Of a stretch of 64,000 nt of DNA, positions 23,935-36,874 are shown piece by piece. Every line of letters starts with the position of its first letter. The first letter of the stretch is position 1. The DNA comes from Apus apus (Eukaryota; Chordata; Aves; Apodiformes; Apodidae): contig NC_067285.1 of the NCBI RefSeq assembly GCF_020740795.1, positions 22,526,241-22,590,240 of the forward strand, read 5' to 3'. Under the pieces are notes generated by a model, which worked only from the letters and a program-made list of their open reading frames with translations, was not told the DNA's origin and did no database searches. The translations under genes and the position numbers were made by a program.

Positions 23935-26900
23935 CAATTATCAAAGAATAAGCCAAATATTCTGGGATGGATGTTGCAAAAACTTGAAAAATCACTATTT
24001 TATTCCCAACCTTTTAAATTTAAATTATCTCTAAGTTAATTACAGCTTTGGCACCTCATTTCCTATTTTATAAATTAATTTCTGTAAGATGACCAGATGG
24101 GTTTTTAAAAAATACATATAAATTATGCTTTCAAAACCTCTTTTCAATAGTTCTAAGTCTTTTTTTCTGCAACAAGTTTCTGAAGTTATCAGTTACCTTA
24201 GGAAGTTCGTCAGCTCTCAGTCCTCCTCCTGATTTACTAAACTAGGTTGTAAAAGGAAAAAAAGAAGCACAAGAAGTACAGGCAACCATGTGCATTGCTT
24301 AGCCTTACCTGTAAGCTTAGGTGGGTGCTCTAGGTGGCTGGTCCTGTACAGTGCAGCAGAACGACAAAAGAAATCTTAGCAAAGTTGCAACTAATGTCTA
24401 TTTTTAGAGGAGGATTTGCTGACTCTGACCTTAAATGCTGCCCACTCCAAAGGACGAACCTTATATCTGCTGGTGAAACTATTCCCTGATGTGACCTGAA
24501 ACATTAAACCTGACAATTAAGCTACCTAGCCTTCATATGACTAAGATAATGTCATGCCTGTGTGTCAGCTATAACAAGACAAAACTTATAGTTTATCTTC
24601 TTATCCCCTGTCAAGCCCAATGCTATGTGGGTTAGGAGCATTGCGCTGCTGTTTTCTGTCACGCTGTGCACAAGTGACTTGGCACTGGCACTACTGGCAG
24701 TAGGAGAAGTGGCATCCTGACAAGATCCTCATCTTGTCACCACAAGATCCTTATGCATGTGCACCACCAGAAAGCCACTTTCCCCTATATACTGTCTTGG
24801 TTTTCTCCAGTGCTGCCACTCTCAGTATCCATCTGGCTTCTGAAATGCCTTCGTCTGCTGAAACAGCAATGTGGTGCTTGGTCCTGCTCAGCTCGGGAGA
24901 CAGCTTGACCAAAGCAGTTAGAGGTACACACTCCAACCTTTGCAAAATTCCCTACTTTCCTAAAAAGTTTTCCTGAAAAGCTCTGTGCCTTCCTGTTGCA
25001 GAAAGTTTAAAGCTTTCTGTAGTAATCCACAGCCAGATCCATCAAAGGTCAAATCTGGGCTCCCAGGTGCCAGAGCTACACCTCTTCTGCTCCAGCACAG
25101 CGAGAGTGGTGACCTTCATGGCCTACAGGGCTGCCTGTTGGAAGGACCAGTGATCACGTGCAAGGAGCAGGTACACAGTATCCTGTTCCCAAGTGTCTGT
25201 TCTGCAGCAAATCATTCCTCAGTGTTACCAACTTGCACACCTTCATAAGGAGTGACAAGGCTGCTGGAGCCAGGCTTGCAATGATGTAAAAAGCTCCAGC
25301 TGTCACATGAGTATTGGTATTCTCAGGGGATATTCTTCAGATCCATTGCCTTTTTCCTGACAGCTGGGGAAGGAAGCAAAAAGTCAGGGCAAGTGCATGA
25401 TACTGGGAAGTAGCACCTACTTTTTTGGGCCTCCTCACCCCTTCTGGTGAGATGACCATCTTGGAAATTTTTCTGAGTAGACCTGTATGCGCTACTTGCC
25501 TGTCTTTCTGGCTCACAGTGCCCCTACTCTCACCCCAATGCATGCAAAAAAGCAGATAGTTGTTGATGTGTAACTACTGTGGAACTTACTTCTTCTCTTG
25601 CAAGAACAGAAACAACCTTCTGTGACTGCAAATGCATGTGCCTGACCAAAGGTTCAGGTCGCCCAAGTGTTTTTTTTTTTCCAATGTATCTAAGTCCCAC
25701 AGTAGGTGCCATTAGTTTTCAGCAGGACACACATTTCTGACTTTGTTGGTTATTTTTTATATTACTTCAAGTCTGTCCAACTACCTTTGTCATCCCCTGT
25801 CTGTTTAAAAGATGAAAGTTCACCCCAGAAGTATCAGGACCAGAATGAGACTGGTCATAGCCCATGGCCAATACTGCAGTATGGATGTGAAGTAATAAAG
25901 ACCAGTTTCAGTTCATGTTCTGGGCACTGGATCTGCTGCTGTTCCATGCTAACAGCACCACTCTAACCAGGTTTCTGCATTATTGAGCAGTAGTACAGAA
26001 TACCCTCTACCCCTGGATAGGGGTTTGTTGCTTCTCTTGGACTGTCATTCTCCCATGGGTGTCCTTTTGATGTCCGATCAATGGCATGACAGTGTTTTGT
26101 GCTACTGCTTTTTTCGGGCTGGCATTTTGAGTTTCAGGAATATTAAGCCAAAATAGAAGTATGTATGTGCCTGGCTGTCAAAGCAATATGAGCCCTTGTG
26201 CCCCTCTCTCTGTAGTGTCCCAAGAACATGTAGGGAAGGACTGTTCACCTCCTGAAAAAATGTTCTATTTTTGGGACCAGTTGTGTTTACATTAGTTTTG
26301 CTTTTGTTAAGTAAAAAGTACTAGCTGCTGAGATGTTTTGAGTGTGGCAAATGATTTAGAGTGCTTTGGAGCCTGGACACACAGTAAACACAGCAGGAAG
26401 GCTCTTCTTTTGGAAGAGGTGAGCACCTGCTCTGTGGAAAGTTGAGTAGTTGTGTTCCTAAAAGCAGATGTTTGCCATGTTATTGGTCATTTCTGAAAAT
26501 CTTGGCTGAGCTGATGGTGGTGCTTTGAACATTCAGATCACTCCCCCTTCCTGGAGCCTTGCATGCAGTCAGCCTGCTCTTGTTCAGCCTGTGCATCCTT
26601 GCTGTCTCTGGTCTTGTCTGCAGTCACCCACTAGCCCCACCATGCCTCTTTTAGCAAAGCAACTGCACTAGCCCAGGCAAAATTCATTATCACTTTATTT
26701 TACATGGGTTTTCTGAAAGTGTCAAATAACCAGACAAGAACAGTGCCAGCCACTCTCCAGTTACATGATAAAAAGGCAATTCCTAGCCTTGAGAGCTGAT
26801 CTGGATAGAAAAAACAAAGGCTTAGGTGGGAAAAAGGATGACACCCAAGTGGAATGACCAAGACTGGCCAAAAAAATTCCACCAACCGGCTTTTTAGGTG

Positions 26901-27409
26901 GGAGTTTCTGTGGCACAGACTATGGAGCTGTGGGAAAAATGAGAGCTCAAGTCCCATTCAGAGGGGAGAGGGTAGGAAGGGGGGAAAAAACAGAAAGCTT
27001 TTTAAAAAAGTCCTTAGAAGGACTGAATTTCTTCCACAAACATTGGATAAAGAAAAGGAGAAGGGAGAGGAATTATTTCTGGCCAGACCACACTAGAGGT
27101 ACAGTTAGAAAAATCTGACAGTGTTTTCTAAGGCTTGAAATTTTAATGTTAGTTGGAAATAAAGGCTTTGGATAAAGTTCTGATTTAGAAGACTTCCCTC
27201 CCCCATTTTGACCTGGTGGACTGGAAGATTTCCTCTTTGCTACAACATATGCTATTATTTGGCAAAGCTGTTTTTTTAACAATTGTATGGGAAGAATTCA
27301 TATATAATTATGTAAGATTGTCCTAATGGACATTTGCAGCTGCACTGAGATGCTAACCACATGCAGAAACCATTATGTTTCCAGTTGTTTGGCAAAAGTT
27401 AAGAAACCT

Positions 27410-27442
27410 TATATATATTTATATATATATATATATATATAT
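27410..27442. repeat. (TA)n microsatellite
   Basis: About 33 bp of TA repeat with one TT interruption, likely length-polymorphic and prone to assembly error. Confidence 0.9.
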
Positions 27443-27995
27443 GTTAACTTTAAAGTAAATCCAGATGGTTCTCTCTTGCACAGACAAGCAGTCTTCAAAC
27501 TAGACATAGAGCTGTAGCCTGGCTATAACTTGTTTTGATTACTGCAGATAGAGAAAAATGTTTTAAACGGCTGTGCACCCTCCCCTCACAAAATGCTGCG
27601 TGCCCTTGATTCTTGCTGAAGTAAATGGGCTTTTACACAGCACTACATAAAACTTGTTTGACAATACCTTGTGTCCATGAGTGTGTAGTTGGGCATTACT
27701 TGTTTAATTTGTCTTTATACTGAATTATTGCTTAATGACCCCCACCAATGGTTGGGGTGCTGCTGAGGCAGGCATTGCAGACTCATAAAACAAAAAAGGA
27801 CAGTTGCCCTATGTAACCCTACGTGTTTGCTCCTCTTTCCATCTCCTATTTTCCTATTATATATCAATATAATATATACCAATATCTCCTATTGCTAGAA
27901 AATATTGGTTGTATGCTTATATATTAGAGATGTATTCAGAGTTTTATTTGATTCTTTAGTAAACATTGTCTGTTGTGTTTGTTACTTCATTTCAG

Positions 27996-28174
27996 GTGGC
28001 TGTGCTAAGCTTCCATCAGCAGAGGAACTGGAATTATTTTGACTTGTGAGACCATTTTGCAAATCGAAGAGGCAGCTTTGCTTCACAGGGCGAGGATTTC
28101 AGTGTGAATATTTTAAGTCAACAATTCTGAAAATGGGAGGAAATGAAAGGTCCTTCAGAAATCACTGACTCATG
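27996..28174 (+). other. Exon-like block with strong splice sites, non-coding
   Basis: A 179-nt block follows a long pyrimidine-rich acceptor (TGTTACTTCATTTCAG, ending 27995). It ends at a consensus donor CATG/GTAGGT (GT at 28175-28176). All three frames have stops, so if it is transcribed it would be a UTR or lncRNA exon on the plus strand, opposite to both phosphatase genes. Prediction rests on splice motifs only. Confidence 0.25.
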
Positions 28175-29321
28175 GTAGGTTACTTTCTATGTTTGTTGGT
28201 TGGTTGTTGTTTTTTTTTTTTTAATAAATAAGCAAGTGATCCTGTAGATAACAGTTGTTCTTTGTCCAAGTAGTATAGCAGATAGAAATAGTATTTTATG
28301 AGCTTCCTAGGCAATATTGTCAGGGCGATAACTTGGAATTGACCTTTTAGGAGTCAAATTTACTGGCTGTTGGATCTCTTGTCACATCTATGACAGGGCT
28401 AATAACCCAGCAGTAGTTGTTGTGTTTATAAGACAGTATTTGAGGCTAGGGACGAAGCAAGCTCCTTAGGGGCTAGGAAGGAAGGACCCCAGTCCTGAAC
28501 AAGGTTCTGTGGCCTTCCTTGGGCTTGTGGGGGAGGCTGGAACCAGTGCTCTGAAAGGCTTTTTGTTCACTGTTCTGCTTTTTCTCTCACTGTCAACAGA
28601 AAGATGTTCTGGGATATTTGTGTTGAAATGGAGTATAGATCCCAAGACAGAGTAATGTGGAAAATAAGGGATGAAGGCTTTCTTGTAACCTCCCCTTACC
28701 AAAGAATACTGGGAACAGGAAGAGCCTGGGGCCCTAAACTGCCCACTCCCTTGTTTCTCAGTCGTTGCTAAGAGGAAGCCCTCTGAAAAGGGCATCTACC
28801 AGAGGAACCCAGCACAGAGTGTGAACCAGTGAGTACAACATTCAGTGCTGTACAGGACATCCTGACATGCTCCTGAGATCCAGAAATCAGGATCTGCAAT
28901 TGGTTGTAGCATTTAAACTGCCCTACAAAGAAAATTACATTGCCAAAATTCAGGGTGGTTTTACCCCTTATATAGCACAGTATTACACACAGGATTGCAC
29001 TTAATTGGTGACATGTTGGGAAATTGCCACGGTTTGTTTCTCCTGTTATTGTTCAGTGGAATAAGATGTTTTTTTAAATTCTGCTTCTCTGTATCTCTAA
29101 TAACATATTGCTGCAGAGATTCCAGAAAGGTGTGGTCCAGCATATTCCCTAAGCACATCATGCTTTAAAAAAGAAACAAAAATAATATCTATTTGGTATG
29201 TAACTCTGATCGGAAAGTTTTGTCCAGACATGCTGAGAGCAAATTTCAGGTCAGAGTAATCTTGTGATATACAGAGTGCCAAATCTAGACTTAAATAGAG
29301 TTGAAAGCCACCAACTGGATT

Positions 29322-29743
29322 GATGTTATGAGGAAAGGCTGAGGGAGCTGGGTCTCTTTAGTTTGGAGAAAAGGAGACTGAGGGGTGACCTCATCAATGT
29401 TTACAAATATGTAAAGGGTGAGTGTCAAGACGATGGAGTTAAGCTTTTTTCAGTGAAGACCAGTGATAGGACAAGGGGTAATGGATACAAGTTGGAGCAT
29501 AGGAGGTTTAAGATGAATATCAGGAAAAATTTTTTTACTGTAAGAGTGACAGAGCACTGGAACAGGCTGCCCAGAGAGGTTGTGGAGTCTCCTTCGCTGG
29601 AGACATTCAAAACCCGCCTGGATGCCTTCCTGTGTGATGTACTCTAGGTGACCCTGCTCTGGCAGGGGGGTTGGACTAGATGATCTTTCGAGGTCCCTTC
29701 CAACCCCTAGGATTCTATGATTCTATGATTCTATGATTCTATG
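29322..29743 (+). mobile_element. CR1 LINE 3' fragment with intact octamer tail
   Basis: The last roughly 420 bp of a CR1 element on the plus strand. It encodes the CR1 ORF2 C-terminus in one open frame (29363-29647: [16 protein letters not shown], then [19 protein letters not shown]). The 3' UTR motif GGGGTTGGACTAGATGATC follows, with four perfect ATTCTATG octamers at 29712-29743. The open frame and perfect tail suggest it is younger than the copies at 14152 and 31760. Confidence 0.95.
29712..29743 (+). repeat. (ATTCTATG)4 CR1 terminal octamers
   Basis: Four perfect copies of the 8-bp ATTCTATG unit that ends avian CR1 elements and serves as their priming/recognition tail. It marks the 3' end and orientation of the element at 29322-29743. 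Confidence 0.95.
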
Positions 29744-31759
29744 TTTGCTGTTCTCTTGGTACAGGCTTCTGGGTCACTGGCAGTGCAGATGGAGAAACAC
29801 CAGCGTTGCCATGCTGGTGCCATTAGTCTGGTGTCTGTACCACTGACTGTGGTCAGTAACAAACTCCTGACAGGAAAGTACGTGAAATCCGGGCTCCCCA
29901 CTTCTGGGATAAATTTTCTGCCCCACAGAAAATCGGTTTAATCTATCCACTCTACCTCCTTAGATAAAGCTTGGCTGGAAGCCTGAAGCATGAAGTTTTA
30001 CAGCTTTTCCAAAAATATTTATTTATTTTCTTCCAATGTAAATTCTCTGGTGATGGTTTTTCTTATTTATGTGACTATCTGATATTCTCTTTAACTCTTC
30101 TGTTCTCTTTGCCCTCAAATGTTCTGATAATGAGTTCAACAGACTAAATAATGATGGTAACTATAACTTATAACATCAACTGGTTTGAAACATATTCCCT
30201 TTTCATTTTTCCTAAGCAAGCTTGGGGGAAGTTTGCCCAACTACTGCTCAGGTACAGTTGTTTTGTCATCCTTGGAACATCTGGTCCTGTGAAACCATAT
30301 GGCTATGACCTACCATCCTCCTAGAAGTAATCAAGTACACTTCATGTCATAAAACCCCATAACAGCAAAACAATGCCTCGTAATCCACCAGGAATGCTCC
30401 ACGCCACCTCAGGGCAAATACCTTTTAATGGCTTTTTGCTTCGAGTTTGATCAGGTTCCAGACTCTTTTAAGCTGAGAACACCATAAATATTGAAAATTA
30501 AGTACTCCATTTCAGGAGAAATACAAAAGCCAGACCAAGTAGTTCTGTGAAGTAGATATAGAGTTCTTACACTATGGGAAATAGCAAGCCTGCCTTAATA
30601 GATGGCATTCAAGTGCAGCTGTTTATGGGTCTTAACTGGTGTTGGCCCACGAAGCACATACTTAGAAAGGAAATCGGGGAAAGCTAACACACGCCTGGGG
30701 GCTTTGAAGTTCTTGTTATCATCCACATGCATAAGAATGGGCGATCCTGTCTAGTCCAGCAAATACTGAGAAATGAATGAGTTTGGCTGGCACATACATC
30801 AAAGGTCTTCACTTGTAATTTGCTTAAGAGATTAAAAAGAAAATATGAAGGAATAATTGAGGAAGATCAAGCTGCTGTTTTCCCCCCCTTGCAGCAGGAA
30901 AGAAGAACAATTGAGCATCTATTCTGGCTGAAAGTGATTACTAAAAAGCTTTCTGACAACCTTGAGCAAAACTGCAGTTGAATCTTAGTTTCACTGACAT
31001 CAAATAAGCATTTAATTTACTGTGACCCAATTGGACCTGTCCAGTGCCAAGGAGTGTCTTTGAGAAGCAAACAAACTTGTTAAAGCTTTTTCTTTACAGA
31101 ACCACAATCTCTAAAGCAATGCATTGCCAGACCATTAAATGGGCTTTGTGTTTTAGCTACCCTAAATCTTTTATTTCAGAAATAAACTAAGAAAATCTAG
31201 TGACAAACACTTGAGGCTTGCTACTGTTCCCTTTCCTGTCAAAAGTTATTTTTACTGAGGTTCTTCAAGAGACTGAGTAACCTTTAGGAAGGAGACAACA
31301 TTGTGAAGTCATTAAGCCATGTTTGGACTGGAAGGTATGAAAGTTTGATATCAGCTATGATCATCTGGGACAAAACTGACTCCGAATGCTTTTGAGGTAG
31401 AATGAGAATTGGCTTCCTGGAGCAGCTTCCAGTAGGAATGCAGAGTGTGGGAAATCCTTATTTTAGGGGTTTGAGGAGAAGTTATTAATTTTTGAAAAGC
31501 ATCCAAAGATGTTGGCAGAGGCCTCGAACATGTAAGTCTTCCCATCCCATGTTCCTTGCTGTTGCCAAGTCAAAGATTTTGTACAATGATTTGGAACCTC
31601 TGAACCAAGAGCAGATACCTTAAAAAGATCCTAGCCTTTTTTGGAGTTGACACAGAAACTGATGGGTGTTAGTGTACAACCTGTATAACCCCAAATGGCA
31701 GATGCTGACTGCAGGTAACTTCCACCTTCACTTGGATAGTTTCTTTGCCCCCAACACAA

Positions 31760-32237
31760 GAAGGATGTGGGCCTGTTGGAGCATGACCAGAGGAAGGCCA
31801 CAAAAATGATCAGAGGGTTGGAGCACCTCTCTTATGAAGACAGGCTGAGGGAGTTGGGGTTGTTCAGCCTGAAGAAGACTCTGGGGGGACCTTATAGCAA
31901 CCTTCCAATAGCTGAAAGGAGCCTATAAGAAGGCTGGGGAAGACCTGTTCACAAGAGCATGTAGCAATAGGACAAGGGGTAATGGTTTTAAGGTAGAAAA
32001 GGCTAGATTCAGGTTGGACATTAGGAAAAAGTTCTTTAATATGAGGGTGGAGGATTATTGGAACAGGTTGCCTAGAGAGGTGGTGGAGTCCCCATTCCTG
32101 GAGACACTGAAGATCAGGCTTAATGGGTCTCTGAGCAGTCTGTTCTGCTGTGAGATGTCCCTGCTTGTTGCAGGGGGTTGAACTGGATGACTTTTATAGG
32201 TCCCTTCCATCCCAAGACATTTTATGATTCTATAAAA
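31760..32237 (+). mobile_element. CR1 LINE 3' fragment, older
   Basis: About 480 bp of a plus-strand CR1 end. It begins in the conserved segment that reads as GTGGGCCTGTTGGAGCATGA, passes through AGGCTGAGGGAGTTGGGGTTG and ATTGGAACAGGTTGCCTAGA, and ends at GGGGTTGAACTGGATGAC with a decayed TATGATTCTAT tail. Frames are broken and the octamer array is reduced to about one unit. It belongs to a different CR1 subfamily or age class from the copy at 29322. Confidence 0.9.
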
Positions 32238-32346
32238 TTTGTATTATTTGTGGACTTTATATCCAGCATGTGCTTTTACACCTTTACTCCCTGTCACCAC
32301 ACAAACTCTTATTGAGTGTTCTTGGTCCACATAATCTCATTTAGGT

Positions 32347-32393
32347 TAGGATTTTAACTAGGATTTAACTAGGATTTTAACTAGGATTTTAAC
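32347..32393. repeat. 12-bp minisatellite, four copies
   Basis: Four direct tandem copies of TAGGATTTTAAC, at 32347-32358, 32359-32369 (one T shorter), 32370-32381 and 32382-32393. They lie about 110 bp past the CR1 fragment. The near-identity of the units suggests a recent local expansion by slippage. Confidence 0.9.
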
Positions 32394-33483
32394 CCTTTTG
32401 TGTTCCAAAATGGATTGTCCTAAAAAAATATTCTGGCTTTAACTTCGTGGTATGTAGAGCAGACCATCATCAGTGCAGCTCATTGTTTTATGTCACAGAG
32501 GCACAAGGCAGGAGTAATAAAAACAAGTACATGTTTTCCAGTAATAATTATTCAGCTACACTTAAGAGTATTGCTACTCTTAATAATTAGGCAGTGTTAA
32601 AATAGTCTCTTTTTGTGATACCAGCCAGTCTCTCACTCACCATTCAACTCATCCACATAAACACACTCTCACTGAGATTTTGAAGGAAATCTTTTAGCCT
32701 GACCCATTGCTTTTCCATTAAGACTCCAAAGCACCCGCATTTCTCCAAGAATCCATTCAACACACTTTATTCCAGCTGTTTTAGGTGCTGATTTAAATAT
32801 AAATTATGGATTCAATCTCCTGCATTTTCCTAACTTACACCCAATGAAGTGACAACCACTTGTTTTAAAAGAACATTAACACTGAGGATAATCATGCATG
32901 TGAAAAATAACTGGGAGCCACAACAGACCTGACAACACGGCCCGGTGCTGAAGGGGAGCATTGCAGAGAGGTGTCAGGAGATGTCCTGCCACCAGAAAGG
33001 GAGGCCAGGTGGACAGGACTGGCTGTCATGAGCCCAAGCTTGAGGAGCAAAACCATGAGAAAGCAGGATGGACGGTGGAGGTGTCAGAGAGAGGACTTTA
33101 AAAAAATCTTTCTTGGAAAGGAGGACTTGGTGCTGAGATGGAAAGCTGAATTTTTTGAGAAAGCTGAGCTCAGTAGGAGTTGCTGTCTATTGCAATTATA
33201 GCTCATTTACTACCAGGAGACAAATAGATATATACAGTGCATAAAATAAACACTAAGCATATTTTTGAAATGTCTTGAATTTCTTAGTGATATGAATAAG
33301 CCTGGTTTTAGAGAGAGAAAACTATGCTGCATGCCAGAAATAAATAAGTGCAGGTTTTACCTATTGACTTATTTTTTTAAAAAGGGAGGGAGAGAGCAGG
33401 GGGGAGGAGAAAAAAACCGAAAGGAAGAAAAACTTGCAAGTAGAATACATCAAATATTGTTTCCTTGGAAACAAAAAGGAAGA

Positions 33484-33512
33484 TGACATCACAAGGTTCA
33501 AGCCTATAAATA
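33484..33512 (+). promoter_or_regulatory. Candidate TATA promoter with CRE-like element
   Basis: A CRE-like TGACATCA (33484-33491) is followed 13 bp later by TATAAATA (33505-33512) on the plus strand. This spacing fits a core promoter, which would start transcription near 33540. A donor-like TTGGTGAGA lies near 33714. No known plus-strand gene starts here, so this is a motif-level candidate only. Confidence 0.2.
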
Positions 33513-34540
33513 GAAACCTAGTAGTGCAGATGCAGAAGAAACTCTTGTTCCTAGAGGGAAAATTTAAAAATGAAGATGACCTCCCTTAAGACACTGCTGT
33601 CACAAAGCAGTCAGAACAACCTGATCTTGAGGACCAGCAGTAAATTTAGCTGATGGTATATGACAGTCTTCTCTCAATTAGCTGTAGCATTCAGCTCAGG
33701 GAACTCGTTCAGTTGGTGAGAAGAGGTACAATTTTAAGGCTGCTATAAATACTGTCGGTGTCTCCAGAGCCCTGCTTTGCTGCTGTGGTAGAAATTACTA
33801 AAGTCTTCAGTCTGAACTCTAAATCCTTTGGGCAGCCATGACAGGAGAGTAAAAATCTCAAGCCCATTTTAATGTTTGTGAGAACCTGGATCACCATGCT
33901 CTGGGGCAAGATGAGATGTGTTTCACAGGAGCAACTCAGAGTCCCTGTCCCCCTGACATCCCTGTTGCCTCCTGCCCCCTTCTCCCCTCTCTCTTTCGTC
34001 ACCCTGCAGTCATTTAACTGTTGTGCTCAAGGCCAAAGCATCTCTCTGCCTTTGTTGGGGTGAGCAATAGCATCTGAGCAAGGTCTGAAGGCAAACACAG
34101 ATAAATGGTGCCTTGGTACATGCCAGCCCGCCGCTCCAGCCTGCCCTAACAGCATGGTCCCAGCTGGGTTTGAAGCCCATCTCTTGCATCTTGCTAGTGT
34201 TTGGTGTGGTTTGCAAGTGTTCCTGCTTGAGTTATGTTTCTTGATGCTATCAAATATTTATACCATTAGTTACTAAACCAAATAATTACATTTTCATTGT
34301 TACAGATCAGTTCCTTTGGATGATGCAGTGGTTCCTCTTCTAACCTTTACTTTTTAGTGACGTGCAACTTTTTCTTTTTTGCAGCCAAACTCATCTGAGT
34401 GTGTGTATACAGGGTTGCTAAAAGGATAGCTTCAAAACTAGGCAATTTGTGCATCTTATGGGCTAATGTAGTTAAATCTTCCTTCAAAAGACTAAAGCCT
34501 TGTATAAATAGTAGTATTATGTGGTCTTTCCAGGTGTTTT

Positions 34541-34556
34541 AATAAATAAATAAATG
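34541..34556. repeat. (AATA)4 microsatellite
   Basis: Four tandem AATA units; a short simple repeat with no sign of function. Confidence 0.8.
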
Positions 34557-36460
34557 AATTGATTGGCTATGGCTCTGTTAGGAAACGATCCCTTTCAAAG
34601 GGGGAAGACAGATTGGTTCCATCAGTTTGTATGTGGTGACACAGGGCCTGGTCAAATTTCCACTTTCTGATGGGAATCTTCTCAGTTTGAGTAGGGATCT
34701 TAGTGTGACTGACAGGCTTACAAAGGGCTATTCCTTCCCAAATCTGACAGAGCACGAGAGCACGGCTTGGAGATGCTGGTAAGTGAAGACATTCATTAAA
34801 TGTCCCCATGTCATGGATGTTGATGATGCTGTAATCTATATGTATGTATACATCCTTCCCTGACACTGCTCATTTTAAGGCATAGACAAGTAAGTGAAAC
34901 AGCATGTGTTCCCAGCTGCTCTAGCCGTAGAACATGGCTGTGGTGTACCAGGTGGCAGTACTCTAGCTCTCATAGCTTTTTCCATGTCTCATAACATGGT
35001 GCACACTCCTAAATCTGCCAGGGAATCTCAGCTTTCATTGGCAGGGGAGAGGAGGAGAAATTTAAGTTTATTGCCCTTGTCAAGAAAAGAATTAAAACAA
35101 TGACCCTTAAGACAAATAATAACAAAATCCCAGCATTTCTAAAGACATTTCACAATGGGAAAGGGGAGAGTATTGGGGGGGGACGGGTGTGACACAGGAG
35201 TTCTGAACATCTGAGGCTGGCAGAAACACAGTTCTTGCTTAGGTTGATACAGGGGTGATTTGTCTATGTGTCTGAGTCTAGCTGTGATGCTGCATCCAAG
35301 GTTGCTGTTACCATAATAAATTTTAAGATCCCAGGCCTGTCAATGCCTAATACTAAGGGAAATCTGGATAAGATTTGAACCTTGTAGCTTGTGTCAATCT
35401 TCAGTTTAATCTTATGTTTTAATTTGAAAGAATTGTAAGGGATTTAGCATACTTCTTTCAATGGGAAGAGTGTTTGGGGTGGGGAGGGGACCCTAATGGT
35501 GATTTCTATGACTTGCCTGGGTTTGCTGCTATAATCTCATCTGTGTGAGTTATTGTGAATGCACAGTTTGCCTTTTTTTTTTTTTCAAAATGTCTATTCC
35601 ACATTGTGAGCTGATATTCCACAGTGCAATATTCTCTCAGTACAATCACAGCACGCCAGAAGTGCTCTTGCAGTACATTGCATGGTATAGCTACTAGAAT
35701 ATACAGAATTTTTAGCCTCCCACAGTTTTTTTCCAAGTAGCTCTAATTTATTTTTTTTTATTTTTTAGCAAGCTGGCACCTTTATTGGCAGGCAAGCATT
35801 TCTGAGCATTGGGATGCCTGTCATCAACATGACTAGCCTGAAAAAGATGTATTGGTATTTGCCTGTTGAAATGCTTTTGGATGACTGGCCAGACAGACTG
35901 CTGTGGCACTGATACTTGACATCTGGCCAAAAGGATCTGGGATAGTGGAGATGCAGGTAAGTTGACATATGTCTGGTGCAAGACAGGATGGGTTAGAAAG
36001 TGGAGGTTCTCGTGACTGTAAAATCAGAGTGTAACCACATGGAAGCATAACTGAGTCTGAACTAATTTACTTTTTTCTTCCATGAAAATTGATAGCAGGA
36101 AGAGAAATTGGGTCAAGTGAAGAATTGTGTGAATTGATGGAAAGCAACTTCATTTGTAAAAATCTAAATACTCCTTTCTGTTGCTGTCTTCTCCCAGGCA
36201 CAGCCTACCTCCCCAAAAAGCAATATACAGCTATTCTGCCTGATACGAGCTGTTTAAATTAAAGCCACTCTGTAAAACTAACTTGCATGCCAGGACTGTT
36301 CCCCTTGGTACAGTTTTCATTTCTTGCTATGTGATGTCTCCTTTAATTAATTTGAATTTGTAGGAAATGAAAAAATGGTCAGTCTGATTTTTAATCAGTT
36401 GTGTATTCCAGTTGGGTGTCAGCTAATTACATACAGACAATTAACAGTTGCCTCTGAGAA

Positions 36461-36874
36461 ATGTATTGCTTAGCTTCAGATGTGCAGAGTGTGCAAGGCT
36501 GGGATCTCCCCAGGACAGCTGGGGAGGAGGATAGCAATCTCCTCTCACCTGTGGCTGTATTTGGTCCCACGAGCCAGGAGCTGTTGCACAGCCTGTTCCA
36601 GCAGCTGAGTCCTGCCTGGCAGGGGCTGGCATTTCTTAATGAGTGGGGACACTTCTGCAAAACTCCTGGTCAGGCAATGTCTTCTGGTTATTATTTCTTG
36701 AAATCATCTTGCTGTCAGCCATTATACACTGAACCCTTTAGAAGTGTTCCCTGCGTGGATGACCTGGCCAAATCACACATTACTGCTACCTCCAGGCATG
36801 TTGATAGATACAAAATTGTGCAGTTGATTGATAGTTATACATACACACACAGGATTACAAATGCAAGTCAGTGA
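36461..36874 (+). other. 137-codon ATG ORF, no recognised domain
   Basis: An ATG-started plus-strand frame (initiation context with G at -3) lies in the intergenic interval. It has mixed composition, several Cys and no membrane segment, signal peptide or known motif. Upstream splice signals are weak. ORFs of this length are expected a few times by chance in 64 kb, and I do not call it a gene. Confidence 0.08.
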
